Shown in pieces: positions 22,196 through 34,029 of a stretch of 64,000 nt of DNA (the stretch's first letter is position 1; each line of letters opens with the position of its first letter). This DNA comes from Homarus americanus (lineage: Eukaryota > Arthropoda > Malacostraca > Decapoda > Nephropidae). The stretch spans positions 12,574,282 to 12,638,281 of the forward strand of contig NW_024736071.1 in assembly GCF_018991925.1 (NCBI RefSeq). The letters run 5' to 3'. The notes under the pieces are model-generated. The model was not told where the DNA came from. It ran no database searches and worked only from the letters and a program-made list of their open reading frames with translations. The position numbers and the translations under genes are program-made.

Positions 22196-22400
22196 GTTGT
22201 TAATCATAAGTAAAATAAACTGGAGGGGGTGCCTAATCTTCATGTGATCCAAAACACACTCCTGTACAAGTAATTTCTCAACTCCCCAAAATCCACCCGT
22301 GATATTCCCCCCAAAAAATAGTAATGACAGCAATAAATCCCAAATTCCCTGAAACATTAAACTAATATCACGTACGTTCAAAGATTTACAAACACATACT
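22196..22400 (+). repeat. Dispersed CTAATCTTCATGTGATCC module, copy 1, with downstream body
   Basis: GTTAATCATAAGTAAAATAA is followed by GCCTAATCTTCATGTGATCC, preceded by GGTTAG-type words. Beyond it, 22290-22400 shows weak colinear similarity to 47330-47460 downstream of another copy, for example CAAATCTTTGAACGTACGTG-like and ATTTACAAACACA-like stretches. Confidence 0.6.
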
Positions 22401-22452
22401 GAGGGAAGACAGGTTGATATAAACACAGAGGGCGTAGGGCTCAACTAAAAGG

Positions 22453-22454
<2 letters not shown>

Positions 22455-22488
<34 letters not shown>
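22455..22488. repeat. (GT)n microsatellite
   Basis: About 16 GT units. Confidence 0.97.
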
Positions 22489-22490
<2 letters not shown>

Positions 22491-23030
22491 AAATAACTTC
22501 ACCATATCCGCCTTTTGTGTTCCGCCAGGTGTTTGTTTATTGTTTTATATCCGATGTTAAATCAGTAATGATATCAATTAAAAAATAACAGAAAAAATAT
22601 TAAAATTGATGATGATGATAATAAGAATAGATAAGAAGAACAAGAAGAAAAAAACAAGAAAAATTATAATAATGAGAATAATTAACTTATGTACCACGTC
22701 AAAAGTGCACCGACCATATATCTTTTCTTCTCATACACTAATAAAATCTCGGACCCTTCCCCCCACGACCCCTGTAACCTTCACCATAGCAACTGAACTC
22801 ACTGTCTTCCTCGACTCAGTAAATAAGCCTTCGCCATGTGTCCCGTGTGAGCTATCAACAAAAACACTAAATAAAAACACCACACGAGTCACGGCGGAAG
22901 GACACAATTATACCAAAGGCAGAATTTCCAATGTTTCCTCCGGTAAATACAGAACATGGAGATTACCTACCCTCCCCCCCCCCTCCAGTGTTATATAAAC
23001 GTGACTATTCAACAACTTAACGCTACCTCG
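22489..23030. other. AT-rich unique sequence
   Basis: Includes an AAGAAAA-rich patch (22600-22680) and a C-run near 22974-22984. The 130-codon frame at 22606-22998 begins in the A-rich patch and has no recognisable domain. Confidence 0.4.
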
Positions 23031-23032
23031 GG

Positions 23033-23256
23033 GTTTAGTAGGTTAGGTTAGGTTAGAGTACAGCAGGTGAGGTTAAGTTGTTAAGTTATTTATATTTGTG
23101 TAGGTTAGGTCAGAGTAGAGTTGGTTAGGTTAAGTTAGGTTAGATCAGAGTAGTGTTGGTTAGGTTAGGTTAAGCTAGGTTAGAGTTGGTTAGGTTAAAG
23201 GAGGTTAGGTTAATCTTAAATTAAATTAGCTATGGCTACTACTTTTCATGTGATCC
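23033..23256 (+). repeat. TTAGG-like tract ending in a diverged copy of the dispersed module (copy 2)
   Basis: About 170 bp of GGTTAGGTTA, AGAGTTGGTTAGG and similar words ends in GTTAATCTTAAATTAAATTA and, 20 bp later, CTTTTCATGTGATCC, which matches the end of the module. Confidence 0.65.
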
Positions 23257-24014
23257 AAGATAGATTCCAAGTGGCATATTTACTCTACAACACGAAGACA
23301 ACAGCTCAAATGTTAGGGAACTACCCTGGGAAATTACTGAGAGCGGGTGAGTGGCCTACGAGAATGAGGATGGTGGCAGCAGTGAGCAAGAAGCTCCTCC
23401 ACACTGTGAGTTTGATCTGAGAGCGACAACTGAAACCGATATATGTACTGTAGTCTGAAGAATGGCCTTACGTAACATAAATTCTAAGATGAAAAATTTC
23501 GGTTAGCAGACAGACAAACACAGGAACAGTAGTGGAGGGAAGTTATTATGCATCCACTTGCCTCACTGACTGCGGGAGACCTGCTCCAGGGTGACATTTG
23601 TATTAACATGAAACGAAGCTGTAATGACAGAGGCCACTAGTGTAACCCTCTGCAATGGGGTCATACTGAAGGTGGAAAGCAACCTGATAAGAGCACCACT
23701 ACAACACAGGGCATGGATAAGACTCTCGGCTCTAGAAAACATACTTCATTTTTACACCAGGAATTTCATGATGTTTGTAAGCATCTGTTTGATATCACCC
23801 ATTTTCTAATTTATCCGTCACTACGCCATTGGAGACACACAGCGTCACTATACTGTACACAGGTGTCGGTCACTAGACGACAGAAGAGGGAAGTGAACGG
23901 TCCCCTCACTCACTGTATCGCTGTGTATGGGATCCCCTGAGCTGAATAAAATCATCTGGCGTTAGTCAAATAAAATATCAGAAGAGGCGTACCAGGAGGG
24001 AAGGGGTTAGCATC
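23257..24014. other. Unique sequence
   Basis: Frames at 23232-23420 and 23624-23940 are short and unassigned. A GTGAGT follows CACACT at about 23405 but no good acceptor is paired with it. Confidence 0.35.
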
Positions 24015-24072
24015 ATGGCGCTACAGGGGCCGGTGTTAGGGCAGGTACTCAGGCACGTACCGACAGCTGAAG
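24015..24072 (+). other. Candidate N-terminal coding exon
   Basis: An ATG in a reasonable context (GCATCATGG) opens MALQGPVLGQVLRHVPTAE and is followed by a donor-like AAG|GTAAAC, leaving the codon split after its first base. The peptide is balanced in composition and resembles a short N-terminal or organelle-targeting start. I do not recognise it. No matching downstream exon is identified in the window. Confidence 0.3.
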
Positions 24073-24319
24073 GTAAACAAACTCACTCTTCACCTCAGGT
24101 CAGAACCAATAAGTTGCTGGCACGATGTTGTGGAAAAAGTGAAAATGGAAAGTGATTTTAATGTTTTGACGTAATGGTGGTAATACAAAAGCACTTAGTA
24201 GGTATGAATCAATGTCGTGTGCCTCTCGGGTGGTATAAATACTGTACACGGTTTATGATTTTTGTATAAACCACACACAAAACGTAAATATGACGGGTAA
24301 AGCATCTAATACCCGTACT
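24073..24319. other. AT-rich unique sequence
   Basis: No feature recognised. Confidence 0.5.
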
Positions 24320-24780
24320 CACTTTCTCTGGAGTATACTGTAAACGCAATCTGTAGTTACTTTACTTTCTCTTGAGTATAGTGTGAAAAGTAATTAATGA
24401 ATGCTTTCTCTAAGATATAGAGTAAGAAGCAATTAAGTTACTTTCTCTAAGCCTCTAAGGTATACAATAAAAAGTAATGATTAGCTACTTTCTCTAAGAT
24501 TAGACAATTAGCTAATCATTACCTAAGAGTCTAAAGTAAACTGTAAAATTAAATGTTCCTTGGACTTGTTACTTTCTCTGAGATAAACAATTCACGCGAC
24601 TTTCTCTTCGAGGTGCTACTTTCTCTAGGATACACAATAAACCTAACTTTCTCTTCGACGTGTAACTTCTCCGAGATACACAATAAATACAACTTTCCCT
24701 TGGAGTTTCCACTTTCTCTCAAATAAAATATAAATGTGAATGTCCCTAAGACCTTTAACTTTTTCTTTCTTTGTATTAGA
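24320..24780. repeat. Degenerate TACTTTCTCTAAGATATACA array
   Basis: About ten diverged copies with unit lengths of roughly 35-60 bp; each has TTTCTCT then a purine-rich ACAATAAA-type half. Confidence 0.85.
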
Positions 24781-24799
24781 AAGTAAATGATAGCTGTTT

Positions 24800-25545
24800 A
24801 ATTTAATGGTTAATATAATGGTTGTCTTAATGGTTGATGTAATGGTTAATCTAATGGTTGATCTTATAGTTGACTAATGGTTAATATAATGGTTGATCTT
24901 ATGGTTGACTAATGGTTACTATAATGATTGACTAAATGGTTAAAATAATGGTTGATCTAATGGACAATCTAATGGTTAACATAAAATAGTAACCCAAATG
25001 TCGAACGATAAAACTTTTAACACAGTCAATATAAAAGTCAATGCAATGGGTTTACATATAATGGGTGATATGACAGACAGACCGCGCTGACTTCAAGTGA
25101 TTACCGAATGAATGTAAAAAAAATAATGGTATATTTAAAAGTTAATGGTTGATTTAAGGGGTAATGGTTGACTTTAAAGAAAATGGTTGACGCAAGAATT
25201 AATGGTTGACGTAAGCTATAATGGTTGATTTAGGAGTTAATGGTGTTGACTTTGTGCGATAAAGGTAGACATAAAAGCGATAATGGTTAACCTAAAATTT
25301 AACTGAATTGGCATAAAGGAGTAATGGTTGACTTAATAAAACAATGGTTGTTGACTTAAAGCGATAAAACTTGACCTAAAATTAATTAGTTGACTTAAGA
25401 TAACTAATGGGATTGACTTAGAGACATTCTTGATTTAGAAATTAGTAGGGATGACTTCAAGAGGCAATGGTTGACTTAGGATTAATAAATGACCTACAAG
25501 AATTACATAATGGTTGACGAAGAGTTAATGGATTATCTAATGGTT
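24800..25545. repeat. Degenerate TAATGGTTGACTTAA array
   Basis: The words AATGGTTGAY and AATGGTTAAT recur more than 25 times with spacings of about 15-35 bp. Confidence 0.9.
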
Positions 25546-25754
25546 GGTGTTGAGGGGGAAGGGATGGTCGTGGAGAAATGCGCTCATAGCCTTAAACTTA
25601 CGCACGGTCCACGCCAAGAAGCCTGCCAAAATTCCTTACCTGTGAAGAAAAGATAAATTGGTATTAATTTGCATATTGGTAAATGTGGTTTATTCTTTAC
25701 AGTAATTTACAGTTTGGGAAAAATAAGGTCGGGTGAGGGTTAGAAAGGCATTAA
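25546..25754. other. Spacer between arrays
   Basis: Unique sequence; no gene recognised. Confidence 0.5.
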
Positions 25755-26210
25755 TAGACACCCAGAGCTTAATAGAACCCGAGACATAATAGACCCCGAG
25801 ACATAATAGACCCCGAGACATAATAGACCCCAAGGCTTAACAGACCCCATGAGATAATAGACCCCATGACAATAGATCCAAGGGCTTAATAGGCCCAAGA
25901 CGTAATACACCCCAAGGCTTAACAGACCCAAAGGCTTAATAGACCCAGATATAACAGACTCCAAGGCTTAATAGACCAAAGACAATAGGCCCCAAGGCTT
26001 TATAGGCCCCAAGGCTTTATAGGCCCCAAGGCTTAATAGACCCCAGGGTTTAATAGACGCCAGGGTTTAATAGACGCCAGGGTTTAATAGACGCCAGGGT
26101 TTAATAGACGCCAGGGTTTAATAGACGCCAGGGTTTAATAGACGCCAGGGTTTAATAAACGCCAGGGTTTAATAGACCCCAGGGTTTAATAGACGCCAAG
26201 GCTTAAATAC
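25755..26210. repeat. 17-bp minisatellite (TTTAATAGACGCCAGGG)
   Basis: More than 25 copies. The right half (26030-26200) is nearly identical and strictly 17 bp. The left half is diverged (AATAGACCCCAAGGCTT), with 12-30 bp spacing. Confidence 0.95.
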
Positions 26211-26299
26211 CTCAAATCATCCCAACCTAACCTAACCAATCCATGACGATTAGAAAAGATTGAGAGCAAGGCTACAAAGATTGGGTTATATGCATTAAA

Positions 26300-26430
26300 A
26301 TTGGGACCCATTAGGACAAGACCCATTAGGACAGGAACCCATTGAGACAAGAAACCCATTAAGACATGAACCCATCAGAACAGGAAATCCATTAGGAAAA
26401 GAACCCATTAGGTAAGGTAGCCATTAAATC
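26300..26430. repeat. Degenerate 16-17-bp ACCCATTAGGACAAGA array
   Basis: About eight imperfect copies. Confidence 0.88.
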
Positions 26431-27103
<673 letters not shown>

Positions 27104-27228
27104 AAAAATTGACCAAACATTTCCCCAATGAGTTTCTGTTGCAACCGTAAGCCCCAAAACGACCCAACCCAGTTTTCGGGTCTTGCTGGTCCTGGCTACA
27201 CTGATCAAAGATGAAATCCCATCAGTTT

Positions 27229-27332
27229 GAGTGGGATGGGGCTGGGTGGGATGGGGCTGGGTGGGGCGGGGCTGGGTGGGGCGGGACGGGGCGGGGCGGG
27301 AGGCGGGGCGGGGTGGGGCAGGCTGCTAAGAG
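27229..27332. repeat. G-rich GGGCTGGGTGGG array
   Basis: GGGGCTGGGTGGGGCGGGG-type repeats have many G3-G4 runs and could form G-quadruplexes on the plus strand. Confidence 0.92.
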
Positions 27333-27660
27333 ACAACATTTTGTTATGACACGCAGGGTGATAATGTTGGGTTAGGTTTAGTTGGATCCCCTCAACATCA
27401 GTACAAATGACCTGTACATTAAAAGTGAAATGAAAGGTACACCCTAAAAGTGACATGAATGACACACCTCAGAATCAACTACAAAATCCCACATTACACT
27501 CGGCGACAAAACTTTTGCCTAAAACCTGTGAGAATACCTTTGACACAGCTATCCTTCTGCCTCCCCCCACCCCTCTCCTTTCCCCTACCCTCTTCCCTTC
27601 ACCCCATCTCCTGAACGTTCCTTCTCCCTTCTCTTCACCCATCGTTATCCTTGAAGAAAA
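27333..27660. other. Unique sequence
   Basis: Pyrimidine-rich at 27550-27640; no gene recognised. Confidence 0.5.
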
Positions 27661-27661
27661 A

Positions 27662-27662
<1 letters not shown>

Positions 27663-27757
<95 letters not shown>
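27663..27757. repeat. (TA)n microsatellite
   Basis: About 47 TA units. Confidence 0.98.
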
Positions 27758-27760
<3 letters not shown>

Positions 27761-28140
27761 GGTATAAACTGCCTGGTGTAAAAAAGGATAACATATCGTA
27801 ATATTTTCCACCTTACGCAGCCATGACAATTAATTTACATAAGAGTTTACTATATACAATTTTTTGGTATCCGCCACCTGCTTCCAAGTAGAAACTCAGG
27901 CTTTTTTGTCCGTGCATCCGCCAGGTCAACCCGTTTTTTAATATATAAACACGATAACTCAATCAATTAGAGATAGAATTGAATCAAACTTGGCATGTTG
28001 ACATAACACAATAAGACCTCAAGCTAAGTTAAAAAGCAGTATATTGTGAGTCCAGGATCCTGTTGTATCTAGAGTGTGGAATTTGGGGAGACTTGTAATT
28101 TATTATGTTATAATATAATGCTTTGCTTTCTTTTTTGTTT

Positions 28141-28143
<3 letters not shown>
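27758..28143. other. AT-rich unique sequence
   Basis: No feature recognised. Confidence 0.5.

Positions 28144-28197
<54 letters not shown>
28144..28197. repeat. (CT)n microsatellite
   Basis: About 26 CT units. Confidence 0.98.
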
Positions 28198-28199
<2 letters not shown>

Positions 28200-28538
28200 T
28201 AAACCCCTTATCAGATTTTCTCTCCCAACTTCCTCTTTACTTTCTTCTAAACGTACTTTTCTTTCCGTAACGTATTATTTACTATCCAACTCTATTCTTA
28301 CTCTCTCCACGGCCTGTTATTTACTGCTCTAATCTGCTCCCACTTTCTCCTTAATCTGTTAAATATTGCCCAAATCTGTTCTCCCTCTCCAGACCCAGTC
28401 ATCACTGTCCTAATCTGTTATTTACTCTCTCAATCTGTCCTCACTTTCTGTCTAATGTTATCACTGTCTTAAATCTGTTGTCATTCTTTCCTAACATCAC
28501 TATCCCATTTAACGTTTGCTTTACTATCTAATTCAACG

Positions 28539-28539
<1 letters not shown>
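28198..28539. other. Pyrimidine-rich sequence with weak repeat
   Basis: AATCTGTTATTTACT and CTCTCC words recur loosely (28270-28500), suggesting an old tandem array; no gene. Confidence 0.5.

Positions 28540-28632
<93 letters not shown>
28540..28632. repeat. (CT)n microsatellite
   Basis: About 45 CT units with one CCTC break. Confidence 0.98.
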
Positions 28633-28636
<4 letters not shown>

Positions 28637-28949
28637 ATTTTCTTCTCTCCCTGACAACATTAACCTCTCTTAATTTTTAACTTCTTTCTCCCTCTAACAA
28701 TTCTCTCCTCATCGTCTTTCATTCACTCTTTCCCCCTTTTCTCACCGCTCCCTACTATTTTCTCACGCATGGGGGAGGAAAAAGAGAAAGGAGGATCGAG
28801 GAAGAAGAGGAGAGGAAAGAGGGTGACAGAGGAAGGAAATAAATGGGCGAGGGAAACGGAGACAGAAGGTTGGGGATTAAGGCTGAGGTAGAAATGAGAG
28901 AAGATTGCAAATTGGAGTAGAGGGTAGGAGACAGTAAAGGTTGTGTCGG
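28633..28949. other. Pyrimidine- then purine-rich spacer
   Basis: No gene recognised. Composition flips from CT-rich to GA-rich near 28770. Confidence 0.5.
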
Positions 28950-29685
28950 GAAGGTGCGAGGAGGAGTGAGAGAGAGGGGGGCAGAGGAGAGGAAGAGAGG
29001 CGAGGATGGGAAGAGAGGGCGAGGAGGGCGAGGAGGGGCGAGGAGGGGAAGGAGGAGGGGCGAGGAGGGGAAGAGAGAGGGGCGAGGAGGGGAAGAGAGG
29101 GGGCGAGGAGGGGGTGGGGAGAGGGGCGGGAGGCGAAGAGGGGGGGCGAAGAGGGGGCGAAGAGGGGGCGGGGAGGGGCGAAGAGGGGCGAAGAGAGAGA
29201 GAGGGCGAGGAGAGGAAGAGGGGCGAGGAGGGGAAGAGGGGCGAGGAGGGAAGAGAAGGGCGAGGAGGTGAAGAAGAGGGGCGAGGAGGGAAGAGAGGGA
29301 AGCGAGGAGGGGAAGAGAGGGGCGAGGAGGGAAGAAAGAGAGGTAAAGAGAGGCGGAAACAGAAAAGGAGAGGGGAAGAGAGGGGCGAGAGGGGAAGAGA
29401 GGGGCGAGGAGGGAAGAGAGGGGGCGAGGAGGGAAGAGAGTGGGAAGGAGGAAGGAGGGAGGAACAGAAAGGAGGAGGAAGAGAGGGGGCAGAGGCGGGG
29501 GGAAGAGAGGGCCAGGGTGGGAAAGAGAGAAGCAAAAGGAAAGGAGGAGGAGGAACAGGGGCGAGGCGGCGAAGAGAGGGGCGAGGCGGCGAAGAGAGGG
29601 GCGAGGCGGCGAAGAGAGGGGCGAGGCGGCGAAGAGAGGGGCAGGACGAGGAAGAGAGGGGGCGGGAGAGGGGTGGAGGGAATGT
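28950..29685. repeat. Purine-rich GCGAGGAGGGGAAGAGAGGG array
   Basis: About 740 bp of 10-20 bp imperfect units, with a sharper GGCGAGGCGGCGAAGAGAGG block at 29560-29640. The 352-codon minus and 248-codon plus frames are repeat artefacts. Confidence 0.95.
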
Positions 29686-30424
29686 AAAGTAGTTAAAGCT
29701 TCGTGTAAACTTGTGCTTAAGGAAAGACATTACACAAACATGACTAGCGGGTCCAGGCAGCCAGCTCCCACGCCTCGCCATGTGTTGACTCTACCTGGGG
29801 TGTTATTACCGAGTTCTGGGTGAGCAAGCTGCAACAATTAGCGTGTTGTTGTACTCGTGTTCATAATAAGAGGTGATTAGTGATGCGGAGACTTCAAATT
29901 GGATAAGAATATTTACTGCACGGTGAAATCAAGTAACTTCTTTACATAGTGTTTCATTAAGGAGTGAATTTAAAATTTGTATGAACGTTTCTATATGAGA
30001 TGTCTGATAAAGTTGTCAAGAATTGCATACGAGAAATAGATGTGTTTAAGAGATAGAAAAATATGTACAGGTAACTTCACATATGACAAGGTAGAAAAGG
30101 TAAAAATTCATTAAGGAATCCACAAGACAGTCATACCAAATGTTAATATGTTCCTTCACTCAATAACAGAAATATCTACTCTACAAAAACCAGAAGGTTA
30201 GTCTGTGAGGCCCTGGCAAAATCGAGTTCAATATTGTATCTCAGGAATGATAATTATACTGACGTTTTGAGAATTAATGAAGTGTTAATACCCAAGAGGT
30301 ACTTACTCTCTAGTCTAGGTGATCATGACAAACAAGGATTGGAAAGTTTTATCACGTAGCGTCCTATACAAGTGTGTTTCATGACTACTAGCTGTATAGT
30401 TGAAGATATTATCTTTCATAACCA
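29686..30424. other. AT-rich unique sequence
   Basis: No gene is called. A 27-codon ATG frame at 29740 ends at a GG|GTGAGC donor-like site but is unsupported. Confidence 0.4.
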
Positions 30425-30605
30425 AACCCACCCTAACCTAAGATAAGTTAACCCAATCCAACCTGACCTGACCTAACCAGAACTGACCAGACCTTACCGA
30501 ACCCATCCTAACCTAACCTGACCTAATTTAACCTAATCCAACCTAACCAGACCCGACTTGACCTGACGTAACTTAACCTAACCCATCCTAACCTGACCTA
30601 ACATA
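30425..30605. repeat. Degenerate CCTAA/CCTGA tract
   Basis: CCTAACCTGACCTAACC-like words recur throughout; decayed interstitial telomere-type sequence. Confidence 0.8.
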
Positions 30606-30900
30606 CGCCAGATTTGGTTACTCTTTCTTTAGTCATAAGACAACATTAAACTATACATTATACGTTGTGTCGTTACAGATCATACATGTGCAGTATTTAC
30701 CTTTTCTAGATGTTAAGGTTTACAACGTCTATTGCTCAGTAATTTGCCTTAACGAGCACACAACATTTAAGTGAAGTGATATCAATCCACGAAATGATAC
30801 GGTAGATAGTTAAGGAGTGTATCCAGACCCTCCCAAGAGTCTTTCACTCTATGATGCAATACACACATACAAGCACTGCTTCACCACATACTCTGGGATG
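30606..30900. other. Unique sequence
   Basis: No feature recognised. Confidence 0.5.
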
Positions 30901-31255
30901 AGGTGATTAAGGAGGTTTTTAGCATTGGATGAGGGGTTTTGTTCTTACCTCAAGGGGTTTTATGTTAGGATTATTTTTTTTTTTTTTTTACGTTAAGGGG
31001 TTTTAAGGATTGGATAAAGGATTTTGTTAGGATATTTTTTTTTCTTTAATGGGTTTTAAGTGTTGGATAAGGATTTTTTCATAATTTAAGGTGATCTAAG
31101 TTGGTATAATGTCTTTCTTATCTTTAAGGGTTTCAGGGTTGGATTAGGAATTTGGTGTTTACCTTAAGAGGTATTTAGGTTAGGATAAGGGATTTTTTTT
31201 CTTATCTTAAGTGACTATAGGGAGAGTATGAGGGGTTCTGTACTTAAGGGGATTA
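30901..31255. repeat. Degenerate array of GGATAAGGGATTTT-like units
   Basis: About eight diverged units of 35-60 bp have the pattern TTAAGGGGTTTTAGGRTTGGAT followed by a T-run (here described, not exact). Confidence 0.7.
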
Positions 31256-31429
31256 TTATTAGCATGAAGAAGGTACTGTATAGGGTTGGTGAATGATAAC
31301 TTTGGCAGAACACTTCAAACAAATCCTCATTCCTCGTTAATTATCCTCAAGTCAGTATCATTACCTTCGTCCGTGATATGACTATAAAAGATGTCTTCTA
31401 TAACAGAGCTCTTGTTCAACACTTAAAAA

Positions 31430-31768
31430 AAATAATACAATAACCCGACCGATCTCTCTCACGGCAAATGAGGACAAATATCATACACTACAGAGAGAGC
31501 GTCACTCAGTGGACCTAACAGCAGCGTGTGTGTTGTGGGGAAAGTTGTGTTTGCCTTCATATATGGAAAGTGAAAATGGGTCCCGTAAGTCTGAGGGTCT
31601 GCTAGGGGCAGTGCGGATATAGCACACTGTGGACGAACCCTTTTTGTTGCGGCACACAAGGAGGCAGCGGCCGGCACTGCACTCAACCAAATAAACCGTA
31701 CGCTCGAACCAGCGACCCTAAGGACAGAATGCGAGTGCTGTATTCATTCACCCACTGCACCCCATACA
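31430..31768 (-). mobile_element. Candidate tRNA-derived SINE
   Basis: On the minus strand a tRNA-like head is visible: GGGTGCAGTGGGTG (A-box-like, about 31750-31763), then AGCACTCGCATTCTG, then GCTGGTTCGAGC (B-box, about 31700-31712), with the A-to-B spacing of a tRNA promoter. A body of about 270 bp follows, and the element appears to end in an A/T-rich tail with a T-run (about 31425-31435). It is not a functional tRNA: the acceptor and anticodon stems do not pair well. The 3' boundary and family are uncertain. Confidence 0.5.
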
Positions 31769-32185
31769 CCACACGTATTATTATTGTAAAAGTAGTGGTG
31801 GTGGCCACTAACAGGGCGACAGATGGGACACAGCTTCCGGGTGCCAACTGCGATGGTCGACCGAAAAACTGAGTAACGGTTTGTTGGTATCATTTCGCTT
31901 TGTTTACGCCACATGTGCAGTTTATAATTGAACAAAAAAATAAATATTTGAAATATACATTTGATATATGAAATAAATATTCAATAACTCATGGCAGTCT
32001 GTGTATACACTCAAATATATTTATCGTATAACACCTGTGCTGTATATCCAGGAGTATGACGTGCCATTATAAAAACAAATTCTAATTGGCTGAAACTGCA
32101 AAGCAACGAATCCAAACATTGTGAATGGTGAGTCGGAGTTATTTGTTGACATAAAGCCGCGTCTGCTTAAAGGCGGTCACTGTGC
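31769..32185. other. AT-rich unique sequence
   Basis: A 63-codon minus frame (31744-31935) is unassigned; no other feature. Confidence 0.5.
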
Positions 32186-32189
32186 TAGG

Positions 32190-32725
32190 GCTGATGGGTA
32201 CTGAGCCAAGGCTGGGTGAGCGCTGACGGATACTGAGTAAGCACTGACGGCCACTGAGCAAGGGCTGACGGTACTGAGTAAACATTGACGGATACTAACT
32301 GGGTGCAGACAGGAACTGGGCGAGGGCTGACGGGAGGTACTGGGCGAGGGCTGACGGGAGGTACTGGGCGAGGGCTGACGGGAGGTACTGGGCGAGGGCT
32401 GGAGGAGCAGCCTGTGCGAGGGGCTGACGGGAGGTACTGGGCGAGGGGCTGACGGGAGGTACTGGGCGAGGGGCTGACAGGAGGTACCAAGAGGGCTGAC
32501 GGGAAGTACTGGGCGATAGCTGACAGGAGGTACTGGGCGAGAGCTGACGGGAGGCACTGTGCGAGGGCTGACGGGAAGTATACGGGAGGTACTGGTTGAG
32601 AGCTGACGAATACTACATGCGAGAGCTGACGGAAGGTACTGGGCGAGAGCTGACGGAAGGTACTGGGCGAGAGCTGACGGAAGGTACTAGACGAGGGCTG
32701 ACGAGTAGTACTCGGCAGGAAAAGA
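32190..32725. repeat. 23-24-bp minisatellite
   Basis: About 20 copies built on GGGCTGACGGGAGGTACTGG plus GCGA. The central copies are nearly identical and the outer ones diverged. The minus frames (PVPPVSPR repeats) are artefacts. Confidence 0.95.
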
Positions 32726-33100
32726 CGAACAAGTTTATACAGTATGTGTGCTAAACGGTGAATGATTAATGAACGGACACCTGCTGAGTAAATGAATGAA
32801 TTTGTTGAATTAATGAGTACCAATTTGCATGATAAATGACCATGTATAATGAACACCTATTGTACAGCGAATAATTACCTCTTATGCCGTATAAACACCA
32901 ATTGTACAGTATACTATCATGTATTGTACATCCCGAATGATTACACAAAAAACAAAACACGACCAGTACACGATTGTAAGTATCTGTAACGATAACAATA
33001 AACATTTGATATACTGTAAATTGTTCAAGTAATTTTCTCGTTAGTGGGGTTTTACATAAATATATTAAAGACTCTAATGCAAAATAAAATACCCATTGTA
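32726..33100. other. AT-rich sequence with weak AATGAATGA words
   Basis: No gene recognised. Confidence 0.5.
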
Positions 33101-33122
33101 TTTATTTATTTATTTATTTATT
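33101..33122. repeat. (TTTA)n tetranucleotide
   Basis: About five TTTA units. Confidence 0.9.
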
Positions 33123-33224
33123 GTGAAGCTAAATAAAAAAACAATTGTATGATTTTTGGGGGAAGCCATTTGTTGTGTATTGTCAGAGTTGTGTGGGGCG
33201 TCACGGCTGTTGCTTCCTTTGTTT

Positions 33225-33665
33225 TCCTTTTCTTACTTTATTTGTTCTTCGTTTCCTTTACCTCCTCCCCCTTTTTCTTATTATTATCTTCCTCATCATC
33301 ATCCTCTTTGTTTCTTTCTGTATTTCATCACCATCACATTTTGTTTTCCTTTCCTCTGTTTTTATTCCTTTACTTCCTCTATCATTCTATGTTTTCTTCT
33401 ATTTCTACATCATCTTCTCCCTCTTCTTCCTCTACTTCTATATCCAGTTCTCCCTCTTCCTCTACAACATCTTCTCCCTCTATATCTTCCTCTACTTTCA
33501 TTTTCTTTCCCTATTTCTTGATCCTTCTCCCTCTTTTTCTTCATCTACAAAATCTAGTCCTGCTCTTACTTCATTCTCCCTCTTCATTCTCCTTCATTTT
33601 CCTCTACATTATACATTTCTTTAATCACTTCTTTTTTCTTCTTCCGTTACCACTTCCTCTGGCCA
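33225..33665. repeat. Pyrimidine-rich TTCCTCTACTTCT tract
   Basis: Imperfect TTC/CTC/TCT words without strict period. The 159-184-codon Ser/Phe/Leu frames overlap in all three registers and are not coding. Confidence 0.8.
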
Positions 33666-33910
33666 CTTGGCGAACAAATAGGAAACTAAGCGAACACACA
33701 TAAGTAACTTAGAGAATAACTAAAAGTAAATTGGCGATCACACACATAAGTAACTTGACGAGTACAAGTACTGTAGGTAACTTGGCAGCCCAGCAATAAC
33801 ATATATTCCTTAGTACAAAAAACTCCCCTATTGTAAATGGCTTCGTTTAAACCTTGTATGGGCATCATGAGTCGTAAAGCCTGAATTTATGCCCTCTCTC
33901 TCCGCTGCAG
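33666..33910. other. Unique sequence with weak GTAACTTGGCGA words
   Basis: TAAGTAACTTGG(C/A)GA recurs about four times in 33690-33790, a short decayed tandem. The end is a pyrimidine-rich CCCTCTCTCTCCGCTGCAG, a good acceptor. Confidence 0.5.
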
Positions 33911-34029
33911 TCCTCCGGCTAAGGAGTAAACACGTCCTCCCCGCCACTGCTGTTGTCACCCCCACACTGCTGGCTCCCTGGGGCCCTCAGGCCAAGGTGA
34001 AGAAAACGAGGAAGACGCGGGAGAGGGAG
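33911..34029 (+). other. Candidate exon (unassigned)
   Basis: A GC-rich 119-bp segment follows a strong acceptor (CTCTCTCCGCTGCAG) and ends at AG|GTAGGG. An internal AAG|GTGAAG at 33996 is an alternative donor. One frame is open and reads LRLRSKHVLPATAVVTPTLL then a basic Lys/Arg-rich end. I do not recognise it. It merges into a GA-rich tract, which weakens the case. Confidence 0.3.

Noticed and set aside
28723..29781. 352-codon minus frame and overlapping plus frames
   Set aside because: Open in several registers over a purine array; no complex sequence.
29740..29819. ATG frame ending at GG|GTGAGC as a first exon
   Set aside because: Weak start context, short, and bordered by a purine array; no support beyond the donor word.
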